Shown here piece by piece: positions 47,693 through 60,505 of a stretch of DNA of 64,000 bases. The stretch lies in NCBI GenBank assembly GCA_018894105.1, contig CM032120.1, forward strand, positions 26,248,710 to 26,312,709. Reading direction: 5' to 3'. The stretch comes from Jacaranda mimosifolia. Taxonomy: Eukaryota; Streptophyta; Magnoliopsida; Lamiales; Bignoniaceae. The first letter of the stretch is position 1. Every line of letters begins with the position of its first letter. The position numbers and the translations under genes are program-made. The notes beneath the pieces are model-generated. The model was not told the DNA's origin. It made no database searches and worked only from the letters and a program-made list of their open reading frames with translations.

Positions 47693-48283
47693 TAGCAATC
47701 CAAAAAACAAATACATAATATTAAAGATTTTCAAAATTAGATAGCCCATTTCTAACACCACGACCACCACCCCTCCCAACCCCCTACCCCCCGCCACCCA
47801 CCCACCAAAAAATAAAAAACTCTATTGAGGGTGGCAATTCAAGATAATTTTGGATTTCATTTGGATCCCAAGACTATCCATTCCACTCAGAAACTTCAGA
47901 GTTTAGCCCCCTAGCACAAGAACTATTAGTAAGGCCATTAGGGAGCAGAATAGAAGAAGAACACACTTCAACAACAACAGAGCTCGCATTAGACTTTCTT
48001 ATAGAGTATGTCCAATCTCCAGTCCACAAATTTATTATACTGCAAAGATTAAGAGACCAGAATTAGGGAAAAGAATCAATAAAAATTGCAACAAACCCTT
48101 CCCAAATATAATCACAATACTGCACTTCTTGTCCGATGCCAATCCAGAAGATCGCAGCAATGGTGCACATAACATACTATATCTCGGTAGCTCTCTGGTC
48201 ATGGAACATCCAGCGTGCATCCATGTAGGTTTACTAGCCTGCAAAATTGAAGAGCTGATAGCAAATAAATAAAACAGCTTCGT
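47693..48283. other. RETICULATA 3' flank and probable 3' UTR
   Basis: The first part is C-rich with A runs (47740-47820). The part next to the stop codon at 48284 is likely 3' UTR. No separate gene seen. Confidence 0.5.
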
Positions 48284-51200
48284 TCAACTTGTTGCCACCT
48301 TCCTCCTAACAACTCTCTTCCTCCGAGCCTTAGAAGGACGTGCATCGCCCTCTGTGTTTGAGTCAGTTTGCCCCTGTCGGATCCCAAGAAGCCCTAGTCC
48401 AGAGACAATAGCATTCTTGGATATGAACCACTTCGAAGAAGACTGGTGGTTGACTCCTTCTGAAGGTCTATTGTAAGCTGCCTTCAAGAGATCGTCCGAG
48501 TGAGCCAATGGATCAACCTCCACACCAAGCCAGGCCAACCTGGATGGCTCCCCCAATTGAACATTCAGGACCCTGCACGCATTTAACATGCCAGATTTTA
48601 TGTCTTCATAGGCGACAACAGAAATTCTAAAGCAAAGCAAACAAAGTGCAAGAAAAGGAGTTTCATGAGAATTGTAAATTGATTGCATTGGCCTCCCAAA
48701 GTACTTTTAGAAATGGACAAAAACCACAATTAGATTTCTTAAACAGCATAGCCAAGAAAAAAGGGTCCCATGAAATCAATAGGGCCATGAGCAGGAAAGG
48801 GCTAAAGAACCCTCTGGAAGGCTATCATCTGTCTCGGAGAGAAAGCGGGAGACACGCACACACACACAGTGAACTGCACTGACATTACTTTCACCCGATA
48901 GAAAACTAGAGGTTGCAATTAATTAAGCTTCATAAAGAGACAAGAAAAAGTGTCACAAATGTGGACCATATGCAGTGATCTGAGAATAGTCAGAATACAT
49001 ACCTCATGGCTGTGCTAAAGAACAGAGCTACTCCAATAACATCAAAGTAGTTGGTAACAGCTCTGTCAAAACCACACAAGAGCTGGTATCTCAAATTTGC
49101 ATATAAACCAAGAAAAGCTCCATAACCAAGTGCATTTGCACTCACAGACGGAGTGGTCACTGATAACCTGAGGAACAACCAGTTGCAAAACAAAATAGGT
49201 GAAAAGTGTCAGGAAGCCTGGAATATAATAGAATAAGTATATTAGTATTTTAAGACATCAACATTGGCCTACCTTCCCTCCTTCTTACTGGAAGCAAAGT
49301 TTGATACAGCACCCTGTGCAGCTCCTGCAGTAAATCCCACCATACACAACTCTGCAGCTTTGTAAAAGAATGACTGAAGTCTCTTTTGGAAGTCAAATTC
49401 TCTAAGTGGATAGCTCTTTTCAAAAATATTGTTTGGGAGCTTTTGCAGTGTATTTTGCAAATCAAACTTGAAGGTATTTCCATATGAACGACAAGGAGCA
49501 AGCGACCAAACGACGATGGCATTGCAAGCCGTCACAGTGAGTACGTTGATGAGGGCAAGATCCCATTCCTGCTTTATCCTGCATGGAAATTCAGATGTTT
49601 ATTTAGTCCAGATGCAACTAAGCACAAATATATTTTCTTTGTCATCACAACTGTAAAATGTACCTCTCTTTGCGATTCTTGATCTCCCACCAAACAGAGC
49701 AACCAATTGTAGTTGTCTGCTCAAGAAGCAGCCTGTATAAAAAGGCTGGATCTGCAATCATCCTGTCCAGACAAGGAAGTTCAGATATCAGGAAACTAGT
49801 TCACAAGTTATTCTAGGATCCAGTGATATTGCCCGTTAAGTGCTATATATACAGTAGAAAACAAACAGCAATTAAAATGTTGATGCTCCACAAAATATTA
49901 TACAGCATGTAATATCAAATGAAATGAACAGAAACGCTCCATTTAACCTCAAGTAAAATAACCAACCACAAGAGGACGTAAAGAAAATCATTGGACTTCG
50001 GGACACTATCCTATCAGCCTAGTTTCCACCATCGATTCATAAATTTCCTTCCGTACCAATTCAAATACCATTGAGCTAATTGAACGTGAACATAATCAAC
50101 AAGCAAGAAGCTACAGCATGTAATATTATAGGTATCCTGTATATACGCAGGTATGACTATGTTCAGAACATAGTTATTAAAGACGTGAGACGAGAGGCGA
50201 GCAAGAGGCACTTTTTTAAGGCGAGAGGAGGGGCAAGGGGGGGGGGGGGGGCACCAAAAGGCGAATGAGTCAACAATTAAGAAAAAAATTTAAAATATAG
50301 AGAGAGAGTGCAACAAACTAAATTAAGTAAAATATATTAAGTATTAATAGATTAGCATATTAACATATTAAACATTTTTAGTATTAAAATAACAAATTGA
50401 TTAAATATATTAAGATTTAGTTTAAGAATTAATATATTAAACAAATTGAAAAAGAAAGATTCATAAAAATCAAAAGTGTTGTTTGTATGAGAAAAAAAAA
50501 AAGATAATAAGAAACGAAAAGAGAATAGAGAAAAAAAGGAAGAGAGAATAAATGAAAGAGAGAAAATAGAAGAGAAGAGAGAAGACAACTTGAAGTCGAG
50601 GTTGCTAGAATCAAGGCACTGGATGGAATGCCTTGGTTGTAGGAAAAGGTTTGGGTGCTTCTTAATTGGGTGTTATTTATTACAAAAAGTCAATATCTCT
50701 TATAGGAGGCTCATTTATTATTATTTTTAAATTGAACCAAGGCGACTGAGGCATCCAAAGCGACAAAGGCGGTCGCCTCATCTTGCCTTAAGGTGCTCGC
50801 CTGGCGTGGGGAGGAAGAGGCGACATGGTGTCACCTCTCACCTAAGGCGATTGCCTTTGATAACTACCCTCCTAATTTCAATTGTAAGTCATCCAACTAA
50901 AGAGAAGGAATATAAACTCATCTTTTAGTTTAACAGAAATATACATCCCACATCATCCTCACCCAATATCTCCTTTTCTTCAGATTGATCATCAGCTTCC
51001 TCAATCTAAACCTGACTCGCACAGTTCGTAACCTGGACGCTGTGAACTTGCAATATCACATGCATCGTAAACAGATCAAGCTTATCATGTTCGGATTCTT
51101 AACCATAAATTCATCACAAACTTCTGCACACATAGCCAATTATTAATGACCATCATCCTTAATTAACTTTAATCATATGATATAACCTTCTTAGGCGATG

Positions 51201-54200
51201 AACTTCTCCTGGCCTGAAGGGCTTATCCACAAAATGAACAATGCAATTCATTCCATTTAAAAGGAAGTTTAAGTAACATGAAAAGAAAGTTTAAAACACA
51301 AGTCAGGAGATTCTCAATTGAGTCAAGCAGGCCCCGAGCTCAAAGTCAGCCCGCTTTCATTTGAGCTGAGCCAAGTTAAAATTGAGGGTCCAATTTGAGT
51401 TTTTCGATCAAACCAATCATTTTTGAGAGCTCAGTTTGAGCCTAAGAAGCCTCAACCCAAAATGAGGTCAGCTCAATTAATCAGTTTTGATATTCAATTA
51501 TCCACTAGTGAAGTTTATAAGTATCAGTGCTACTGATAGTGTGGTCAAGGTAAGCCAGAAACTCATTAAGAAAATGTGAGCTGAGCCAAGGGAAAAAATT
51601 ATGAGATGAGTCTGATCGTAGGCTTATCAAGCCCCAGTCATTTACAAGCTTGATCTCATAAAGCCAGTTGAAAGCCCAAGCTAAAATGAATGTCTTTGTT
51701 TTTAAGTGACTTGTCAAGTCAGCAAAATTTGAAAAAGAACCTAAAGAATAGTATAACTTTACACAACAAATTTTTTCCTCACATAAGCATCATCAGCAAT
51801 CAAGTCTCAGTTAGAAATTCCTAAACACAGTAGTTCAAATACAAAATTATTTGTTTCAAACAGCTTATACTTAAAGAAAAGTTACAGGAGTTCTAGATGA
51901 TGATATTCCTTACACTGGCTGGTTAGCAATAAGGGATCCAACTAAAGTTTTCTTCTTAATTTCTTTTTCTTTGTCTAGTGAGTTTAAACCAATTTCAATA
52001 ACTCTTCCAACCATGCACAGTATTTCAGAATCCCTTTCCAATGAAGCAGACCCCAATTTTTAACCCAGAGAAAGTGGATACAAAATCATAGAAGCAGAAG
52101 AAGGTTAGGATCATTAGTTAATGTGACCAATCTTTAGTTTGAATCGCTAGTCACCCAAAAGCTGCCATTTAAACAAGCAACATTTTCAGTCCGAACCCCA
52201 CCAGCATCCGTAACTACAGATAAATGTTATACATCATGAAAGTGCCACCATGAGAAACATGCTTGCTTTCCTAGGGATGAGGACTTAAATGCTTAGATTC
52301 CTCTAGCAGCTTTGAATATCTATATCACTGTAGTGACTATACTTGATCTGGACTACTTTTCACCATATTTCAATCTTCAACTCTAGTGAAACAACCAAAA
52401 AGGGACACATATAAAAGGAAACACATAAGTAAAAGAAAGCCAGATTGTGCTCTGTGCTTCCAGTGTCTGAGGCAGACAGAACATCTTTCAAGTTTTATGA
52501 CTACGAATCGTTCAAATTGCTACATCCTAGATACATGCTAAAGCCAGATTCATATTCCACGATAAAAGATGCCAAGATCGCATCAAGAGAATGCAATTGA
52601 AAACACAAAACTTGACATGAATTTGACCTTCAGTGCTTTAAAGCTCATAAATGGAAGCTTTAAATTCACCTTCCAATAAATGCCCTTGACAGTCCTTGGG
52701 GAAGAGACCGAGAAATGAACCTCTCAGTGGTGGGCCTGGCATTGATTGCCAGAAATCTCACCATTTGAGCAGAGCTGACCAAACCCTAGAGCCAATTTGA
52801 CATCACATTACAGTCCTGAGGTTATCCAATCCAGGATAAAGGAAAAGAGAAGGTATAGCATTACCATTTCATAGGCTTGACGAAATCCAGCAGGCAAATC
52901 CATCATTGTCTTTTGCCACTCATTCAGTACAGCATCAACAAATTTTCGGTCAAACAACTGGCAAAGGACAATAAGAATTAGAATAGGAATGTATTAGATA
53001 AATAATTGAATTGGATACCAACATAAAAACAGTGCAGCCACTTCTGTATTTGGATGTGGAGAATCAGTTTGTTACCTCTGCCAGGATGATCCTTCGCCTA
53101 AATGGTCCACCCTCATCTCCCTCATCATCCTCGTCAAAGTTGTCAAAGTAATCATCATCATCACCACCATCATCACCTCCATCACCACCTCCATGACTAA
53201 GACCCTTTCCAATATTACCACCACCTCCCCCAGTAGAAAGCTGGCATATTGCAGACAGAAACAGCAAAATTAAGCTGGCAATGAACATGACATGTATGAG
53301 GAGATGCAAACTCTAATTGATACTCCAGACTTTGTAAGCCATCTATGAGTAACGCTATATCATTACAAATTCCCTATACAATTCTATGCTAGTTTTAAGT
53401 ATAGCCATCAAAAACTAAGGCCCCGTTTGGTTTCATTTTCATTTCCAATTTCCATTTCCATCATTTCTAAAATTTGAAAAGTTAGATAGTGGAAATGAGT
53501 TTATATTTGGATGAATTGTTAGAAAAGTAATGATTATGTTGATTTTAATAAGTTGTAAGTGAAGAGAGATAGAAATAATGGAATAGAGAGAAAAAATATA
53601 TAGGTTATTGGAGAATGTGTTTTGAAAATGAAAATGAAAATGATGTTGGGTGGAAATATATAAAAAGTTATGTGTTTCATTTTTGGAATAGTAGAAAATG
53701 AAAAAAGGGGCTATGGAAATGAAACCAAACGGGCTCTAGCAACTAAGCAAATATTTGAAGGCATACAATTAGCAGGAATATAGTGGTTGTCGTATTCAGT
53801 AATTTCATTATGACTCCGTTCAGAATAATGGTCTGGTTGGTTTAAGCTGTCGCCGTTGCTAAAAACCCTAAACCTGATACTTGAAAAGTTCTTAGACAAA
53901 ATAAGGAGCCAATTGCATCAATTGTTCAATGGTCAGGACAGATGATAGCTTGCTGTACGGAATGAACTTTACATGGACCATCAATTTACTAACATCTCAA
54001 ATTTAAAGAAGATGGGATTTGGTCAGGATTATGAATAGGCGATAGAAAATCAGTATTGAGCTTCACCTTGGGAAGCAAGCAGTAAAAACCTCAACTCAAA
54101 TGCATAAATCAAATATGCCCCCAAATCAAATTTAGCCAAACCCAAGTAGAACTTAAAGAATTAGTCAACTGGTTAAGGAAACAAAGAAAAAAGAGCATTG

Positions 54201-57200
54201 TACATATAATTTGCAAAAGATATTTTTCTTTATCCACACCATACCCTTGGTTCTGGAACTCAATAGTAGTCAAATTTACAAAATGCAGCAAAATCTAAAA
54301 AGAAGCTCAAAGATGACTAAGTTTTACAGTATCCCTAAACTAGTCGGTGATAATATACATCATTTTTAGCAAACCTGTCGATTTTTGGAGAAACTTTCTC
54401 TTCATTTTGCTTTATTAACGGGATTTCTAATTGATTGACTAGGCTTAGTTCTTGGAATAAATAAGCTGTTCCATAAGTAAATGCCGCCAATCAATGATTT
54501 ACCTTTTCCTAATTTCCCATGTGATGAGTCAAGGAAACTATAAGCATAGTTCCCTCGTAGCCATAAGGACATGCCAAAAAGGAAAAAGGCAAGAGTAAAG
54601 CAACGCCAGAACCCTTTTTCTTCATATTTACCATTCCCAAGTCCCAAAAATCAGTAGAAGTTTCAGAGTGTTGTCTTCCTCTTCCTATTAGTTTATAGAT
54701 GAACTTAGATGCCAAGAAAACTTGCACCAATTCTATCATCTTGAGAACACACATTGTCATTCCTTTACATTGATGTTTTTTTGTGTTCTGAAATTACAAA
54801 TAAGAAGAGACATTTTTCAAATGAGGTCTCATCATTTAACGTGAACTAATGATGACATAGCTATTGAATTCCAGGGTGTCACCGCAAGGCATATTACACT
54901 GGATTATCAAATCCGAGAGGCAAAACTACATCTTTTAGGAGTGTATATCTGGACGCCTCAACTTTACGAGATAATTGAATCCCAAATCTCTATTTTATCA
55001 GTTTTATTCATGGATATAAATAGTCCTTTTGCCGCAATTTTTTCCCAACAATCTAAAAGAGCAGTTTTGAATACCTCTTTGTCAAATAGAGTCCTTCCAA
55101 ATATTTCATGATTTAGTAAAAGATGTGTCTAAAGGTGAGATTTATTCTTCTATAAATATTAGAAAAATTGGATATCTCTATACAATGGTACTTAAAGAAT
55201 ACAGAACTACTTCTTCCTTGATTTTGAGTTATTTAATTTTCTCTTTTAACTTCTTGTGTGGAGTCAATAATCCACTAAATTATTGGCGAATGGCTAATCA
55301 TCAAAAATATGAATGATATAATAATGCAAATTACTAGACAATTAGTATATTTAACCACCATAGTCATCAACTTTTCAAAAAATTGCTGTTTTGGGAATCT
55401 TCCTTTATTAACCATAAATTAATTGAATTTGAAGCAGTTAATTATTTTGGAGCGGTGGTTTTTTAGGTTAATTTTATGGTTTGAGGCAGCATGGATGTTA
55501 CTTTATTATGCTACTAAGCACGTGTGTTATGATAGAAATGTCCTTTCCTTACACATTCAAGTAAAAGAACAATAGAATGATTTATCTAATGTTCTTGTTG
55601 TGCCTGATATTCAGTTGAAGCTTATGTTGTAACATCATTTGTCCTTGTGGGAGTTAAATTTCCATGATATATTTGTGAGTACAAAAGATCAAGAAAACAG
55701 TTTATATTACTTCAACGTTTTCAATATCATAAATTACAATGCCACAATATCTTCATCTTCAGCTTAAGTACTCAATTATTACATTGTCTTTTGATATAGT
55801 AAATTATAGAATGTTAACTTTCTGATATCAAGAGGATGAAGAGACGTTTCCATCATTGATCATGATAAATTTACAAATTTGGGTTGAAGCAAACAATAAT
55901 ACAACAAATCATATAATTCTATTCTTGAAAAGCACACTACAATTTTGGTTTTAATTTACTGTTGGTTAGGGTTATACGGAATACTCTCCATATAAGAGTG
56001 AGTAATGTTATTATGTTATTTTTATTGATGACTTGTCTATACAATGATTAGTCTTCCTACTTAGAAACATGAATGGAACCGAAGAAAACTATATGAGACA
56101 TAATGATGAGCAAGAAACAAATTCAATAGGAATTTCAAGGTAATGTTTAGTTTTATTTTGAGTGTCCTGGGAAAAATGCTTTGGAGAAAATATTTTGGAG
56201 AGTGGGTTGAGGAAGTTGAGGGAACTGATGTGTGTTTAATTTTGCTTTAGAAATTGGTTAAGAGATTATTTTGGAGTAGAATAGAATATTTGAACTTTAT
56301 TTTAGGAGGAGACAAATTGCATTATAGATGTTTTTTGTTTGATTAGTAGGGTAAAGATGTGATTTTAAATTATTATTGTTATTAAATGTAAAGCGAAATG
56401 GTACATATGTATGGAATGGTAGACGAAGAGTATTTGGGATGTTCTGAGACTATTTTGAATATTTTGGGGAAAATGAAAAGGTTATGTTTGTTCTTAGTTT
56501 CCCCACAACGAAAATGTTCTAGGGAAATACAATAGAGATATTGGATATGATTTTTTGTTTCTTAGTGCTTTGTACTTAATGCTTGTACACCATCAAACTT
56601 GTGGGTAGAAGTCATCTTTGTTGCTTGTCATATCCACGATATAGTAGTATTTAAGAAATGAGAACACCAAATGAGCTTTGGGAAACTAATTTGCCTAACC
56701 TTGAGTACCTTAAAATGTCGCCAAGGATATATTTCCTATTATAAAAACTAACAATGCCGGTAACCTGACCTATGCAATTTGTGAATGGTGGTCCCATTTA
56801 GTATGTTCATATGAGTAATAACAAGTCACTAGCTAGCTTGGTGAGACTCTATTCATTAATGGTGTGTCCATCCCTATTGTGTGGGATCCACACATAAGAG
56901 AATGAAATAAGAATAAGAAAAAAATATAACGTTTTTCCTTTCAAAAGTCGAACTCTATAAACTAGAATTAAGTTCCTAAGAGTAAGATGAAGTTATGAGA
57001 ATTTCTGGGGTGGAAATTACAGTCCCTATCTTCTGATCCTAGGAACGTCTGGAAAAACAGCAAATTACTGAACAAGGGACAACGTACTCTGCAACACAAA
57101 CCTTGTAGAGAATTGCGAGAAATAAATGCACAAGTGCTGATCCTACAAGCTTCCGTGTGTGAGTTTGAGCAGTTTCTCTTAATGAATTCATAGTCCTAAA

Positions 57201-58427
57201 CTGGGCGGTGTGTTTGATTGTGATACACACTTGATCTACGTGAGTGTAGAAGTGAGTCACCTCTTATGAGAAGTTAGGCTTGTCCTCTAGAGCACTCACA
57301 AAACCAGGAATAACACAATATCAATAAATGTGTTAAACCATGTTGAAACAATCCTACTTTCAATGTAGTGTGTGTGATTAGTGACTTGATTCATGTGTAA
57401 GGGTAAGGATCATAGCCAACATATTTGGAGAAACTTTCTCTTAATTGCTATACTAATTAGATATCTAATTGATAAATTCCGCTTAGTTCCTCTGATTGAT
57501 TAGCTGTTTGATAAATAAGCACCATTAATCAATCTTTTGCTTTTTCCCTAATTTCCCAGTCTATTTTCCTTCTAGCCATAAGTACATGCAACAAAAAAAG
57601 CAAGAGAAAACAAATCCCCATTTCCCAAAAGTCCATACAAAGCTTTGCAGATTCTCATCTTCCTCTGCTTATTACTTTATAGTTCCACTTACTAGCCAAG
57701 AGAAATTGCACCAATTATTTCACCTTGAGACACCCATAGTCATTCCTTATAATTATGTTCTTTTCTATTCTGAAATTGCAAATAAGAGCGTCTAGTATTG
57801 GGTCGTTTAATTGAAATCTCATCACTTGGCGTGCAGTAGTAATTTAAAAAAGAAGTATTTTCGACTTCTAATAGCTTCCGAAGGAAAAACAAAATTATTT
57901 CAAAACGTTTCAAAAGAAATTAGATACTATTATATAGCTTCTAATCTTCTATTCAAAGCTTCATCAAATGGTGCTTGTGCCTCAACATTTTCCAACACCA
58001 TTAATCAGTTTGCTAGCTAGAGATAAATTGGCGCAAAAATCAACAAAACGATATCTCATACCTCAGGACTAGACTTCGTTTGCTTCTGCGACAAATCAAG
58101 CTTCGATTTTTCCAAAGTAACCGCACCAAAAGCACCGTATTGCCCCTTCATAACCGGACCAAAATCCGCAGAGCTGGAAGAAGGAGCATCCGCGACCGGA
58201 GGCGACGCCTGAAAGCACCGCTCCAGGCTGGCAATAGCGTCGCCATCAACCACCGCAGAAGATGATGCCTTGATAGTAAGGCAACACTTCCGAAGCTTAC
58301 TGGTGACCGGCCGCGAAAAAGGAGACCGGAAGACGGTGGTTGGTGGCAGCGAGGTTTTGGATGATAAGGCATTGGGGGTTGGCGCCAGGGACATAACCTG
58401 CGCTGTCTGGAACACTGACTGAGACAT
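48284..58427 (-). CDS. RE: RETICULATA / LCD1-like chloroplast protein (DUF3411)
   Basis: Eight exons, rebuilt here: 58062-58427, 53076-53240, 52865-52957, 52670-52785, 49664-49762, 49273-49578, 49003-49167, 48284-48572. All are GT-AG with frame kept throughout, giving 532 residues. Residues 1 to about 55 are a Ser/Thr-rich transit peptide. Exon 2 is a Gly-then-Asp/Glu tract (STGGGGGN to GGDDDDYFDNFDE). The DUF3411 region runs from LFDRKFVDAVLNEWQKTMMD through WWEIKNRKE, EWDLALINVLTV, NALGYGAFLGLYANLRYQLL and DVIGVALFF to LGEPSRLAWLGVE. Three or four hydrophobic spans suggest a plastid membrane protein. Known: Arabidopsis RE/LCD1 mutants have reticulate leaves with fewer mesophyll cells; the biochemical role is unknown. 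Introns 1 (4.8 kb) and 4 (2.9 kb) hold repeats. The Arg/Lys-rich tail (SKARRKRVVRRKVATS) ends at TGA 48284-48286. Confidence 0.92.
50171..50866. mobile_element. Non-autonomous hAT-like element in RETICULATA intron 4
   Basis: The left end TAGTTATTAAAG and the right end CTTTGATAACTA are 12-bp inverted repeats with one mismatch. Dense GAGGCGAG/GGCGACTGAGGC motifs fill the first and last 100 bp, like the GAGGCGC-rich end of the hAT element at 2879-3013. The core is AT-rich. The 8-bp flanks (TCAGAACA and CCCTCCTA) do not match, so the target duplication has decayed or the ends are slightly off. Confidence 0.7.
53419..53736. mobile_element. Tourist-like MITE, copy 4, in RETICULATA intron 1
   Basis: The left end GGCCCCGTTTGGTTTCATTTTC and the right end, read inward as GAGCCCGTTTGGTTTCATTTCC, are inverted repeats. 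TAA (53416-53418) and TAG (53737-53739) flank it. The inside carries, in reverse orientation, the TAATGATTATGTTGATTTTA and AGAGAGATAGAAATAATGG motifs of the other copies. Confidence 0.8.
54376..54855. repeat. Intron-1 duplication, unit 1
   Basis: This segment matches 57424-57845 in order. Anchors: TTTGGAGAAACTTTCTCTT, CTAATTGAT ... GGCTTAGTTC, CCTAATTTCCCA, AGCCATAAGGACATGC, and TTCTGAAATTACAAATAAG. It is non-coding intron DNA of the RETICULATA gene. Confidence 0.75.
56149..56545. mobile_element. Remnant related to 46047-47692
   Basis: Segments such as GAAAAATGCTTTGGAGAAAATATTTTGG, GGAGACAAATTGCATTATAGATG and GTAAAGATGTGATTTTA follow the order seen at 46080-46280, and the end resembles 47480-47560. 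It lacks the AT-rich core and has no clear ends. Confidence 0.4.
57424..57845. repeat. Intron-1 duplication, unit 2
   Basis: Direct-orientation partner of 54376-54855, about 3.05 kb away, adjacent to exon 1 of the RETICULATA gene. Confidence 0.75.
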
Positions 58428-60500
58428 TTTCTTGGTCTCTTCCTTTTTCTGATTCTGATTTTTTCTTGAATAGGTTTAGAATTTGAGGATTAGGGTTTAT
58501 GCTTTCATGGAGAAATGGGTAAGTGAAAATTCTTCTTTTCCTGGTTGGTTGGTATTTTCTCTCTCAGCTGGAGAGTGGGGAGAGAGAAGAGAGAGAAGGA
58601 AATTAGGGGTGAGGGTGGAGTTAAGGTTTTGATTGAAGCGTGCCGACCTTACGGCAAACTCAACTCAACCTCGGGGTTTGAGTTGACTCGGCCCGGTTTT
58701 GGAGTTGATGAACTCAAGTGTAATAACTATTTCCTTTTCTTTTCTTTTTTTTTTTCCCTTCAATCAATAACTAAGCATAAATTTCGTGCTTCGCATGATT
58801 AATAAATAATAAGATATTTAAATAAAATATATTTTTATTTTGACTTAATCAATATTAAGGTAGAAATTAATATAAGATAGATATTTTTCAAAAATATTTT
58901 AGCATATTATCAAATATTTAAATACTCAACTCAATATCCAATTATAATCTTTTTAGTATAAAGCAAAATTTTAGCTCTTTTAATCATCTTTAGTCCATTA
59001 ATCTTGTGTTTTTTTCTTTTCATTTATTTTTATTTTTTAGTTCAAGTATTTTTTAAATTTTCTTTATATATATCATTTCCTTTTTTAAGAATGTGTATTT
59101 ATCGACATACTTTTATCTGTAAAAAAAAAAAATTAGGTTATTTTTTAAATTTTTTGCAAAATAATTTCTAAAACCATTTTTGAGATAAGAAGATATTATG
59201 ACTAGCTTTTTGGTAGACTTGGAAGGAAGCAGACTATCTTTAATATCAATACTTTTATATATGGAAAGAGAGTTTTTAATTATAATTATAGTTCTAATTG
59301 AATTTAAAAAATTTTAAACTTAGAATTTTTTATCATTTACAATAATTATAAATATATAATATTAATTGTAATTTTTTTATTTTTAAATTGTCAAAATATA
59401 TAAACAAACATAATTTGATGATTGTTTAATATATTATTTAAATTTATTCATCCATGCATAAATCTATTATATTATTACAATTTGGCCATAGTTATGCAAT
59501 TTCCACTAAATTTTAAGTTTATAGTTTTAAATTATTTAGAATATTTTTATTAATTATTTAGCATTAGTTGTAAATTTTTATATTTTTAAATTATCAAGAT
59601 ACATCAATTAATGTAATTTAATTAATCAAATTCAATGATGTTCTAATATGTATTTTAACATATTCACACACACAAAAATTATATTAGGGATAATTACAGT
59701 AACTACTCTTGAGGTTTGGAGCAATAACAGAAACTACCCCTCGGATTTGAGAAATTACATAAACCTCCATCCAGAAAATTGATGTTTAAAAGTTGTGACG
59801 GAACGCATTAAAAGACGATTTTACCCTTCAGTTATTTCATTTAGAAAAAAAGGAACTAAATATTTGTCAAATAAAAAGACAACAATACCCTCTATGAAAA
59901 ATAAAGAGAAAACAAGGCTGAAGGAACGGGTTTATGCGCAAAAACCAATTCTTTTGCCTTCCCCAAAACTCTTCAGCCCTCTCGTGTTGCATAAAGGTTT
60001 ACCACTATGGGGAGCCTACCGGAATCCCTATTTGTTTGTAGCGTGAGGAAGGCCGAGCACCGTGATCCTTGAATATTGTTCTTATAGGGTTTGAGTGTGA
60101 GGGGTTTGAGTGAAATGGGTGGTAAAGGTAACTATTCATCCAATTTTTTACTTTTTTGGTTTATTTTGTTTTGAATCTTCATATATCATGTAAAAATCGG
60201 TTCTTTTTGCGTTATTGTTGTGATTTATATGCCTAGGATTTTGTAATAATGCATTATGGTAGGATTTTGTTTTAAATATGATTTTGGTATGATGATTTGA
60301 TGAATGTGAGTAGTCATTTTGTTTGATTAGGCTATATTTACAAAAATCCAAAATTTAGGACTATAAAAATCTTGTTTTACAGTTTTTTTGTTGGTGTTTT
60401 ACATTTCATTTGGTATGTTTTTTATTATATTAGGCTATTAAACCCTAGCCATGACTTGACCATTACCATGTCTTACCCCCCCCCCCCCTTATTTACAGGT
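58428..60500. other. RETICULATA 5' flank and AT-rich DNA
   Basis: The first 200 bp is AG-rich leader/promoter DNA without a clear TATA box. At 59690-59800, GGGATAATTACAGTAACTACTC and ACTACCCCTCGGATTTGAG resemble the terminal region of plant repeats. No gene is supported; the 83-codon open frame at 59795-60046 is unlike known proteins. Confidence 0.5.
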
Positions 60501-60505
60501 TTGAA

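Noticed and set aside
48035..48244. 69-codon minus-strand frame after the RETICULATA stop
   Set aside because: Does not continue any RETICULATA homology; treated as 3' UTR.
50231..50250. G run (also C runs near 12164 and 60478)
   Set aside because: Homopolymer tracts, possibly of uncertain length in the assembly; no function inferred.
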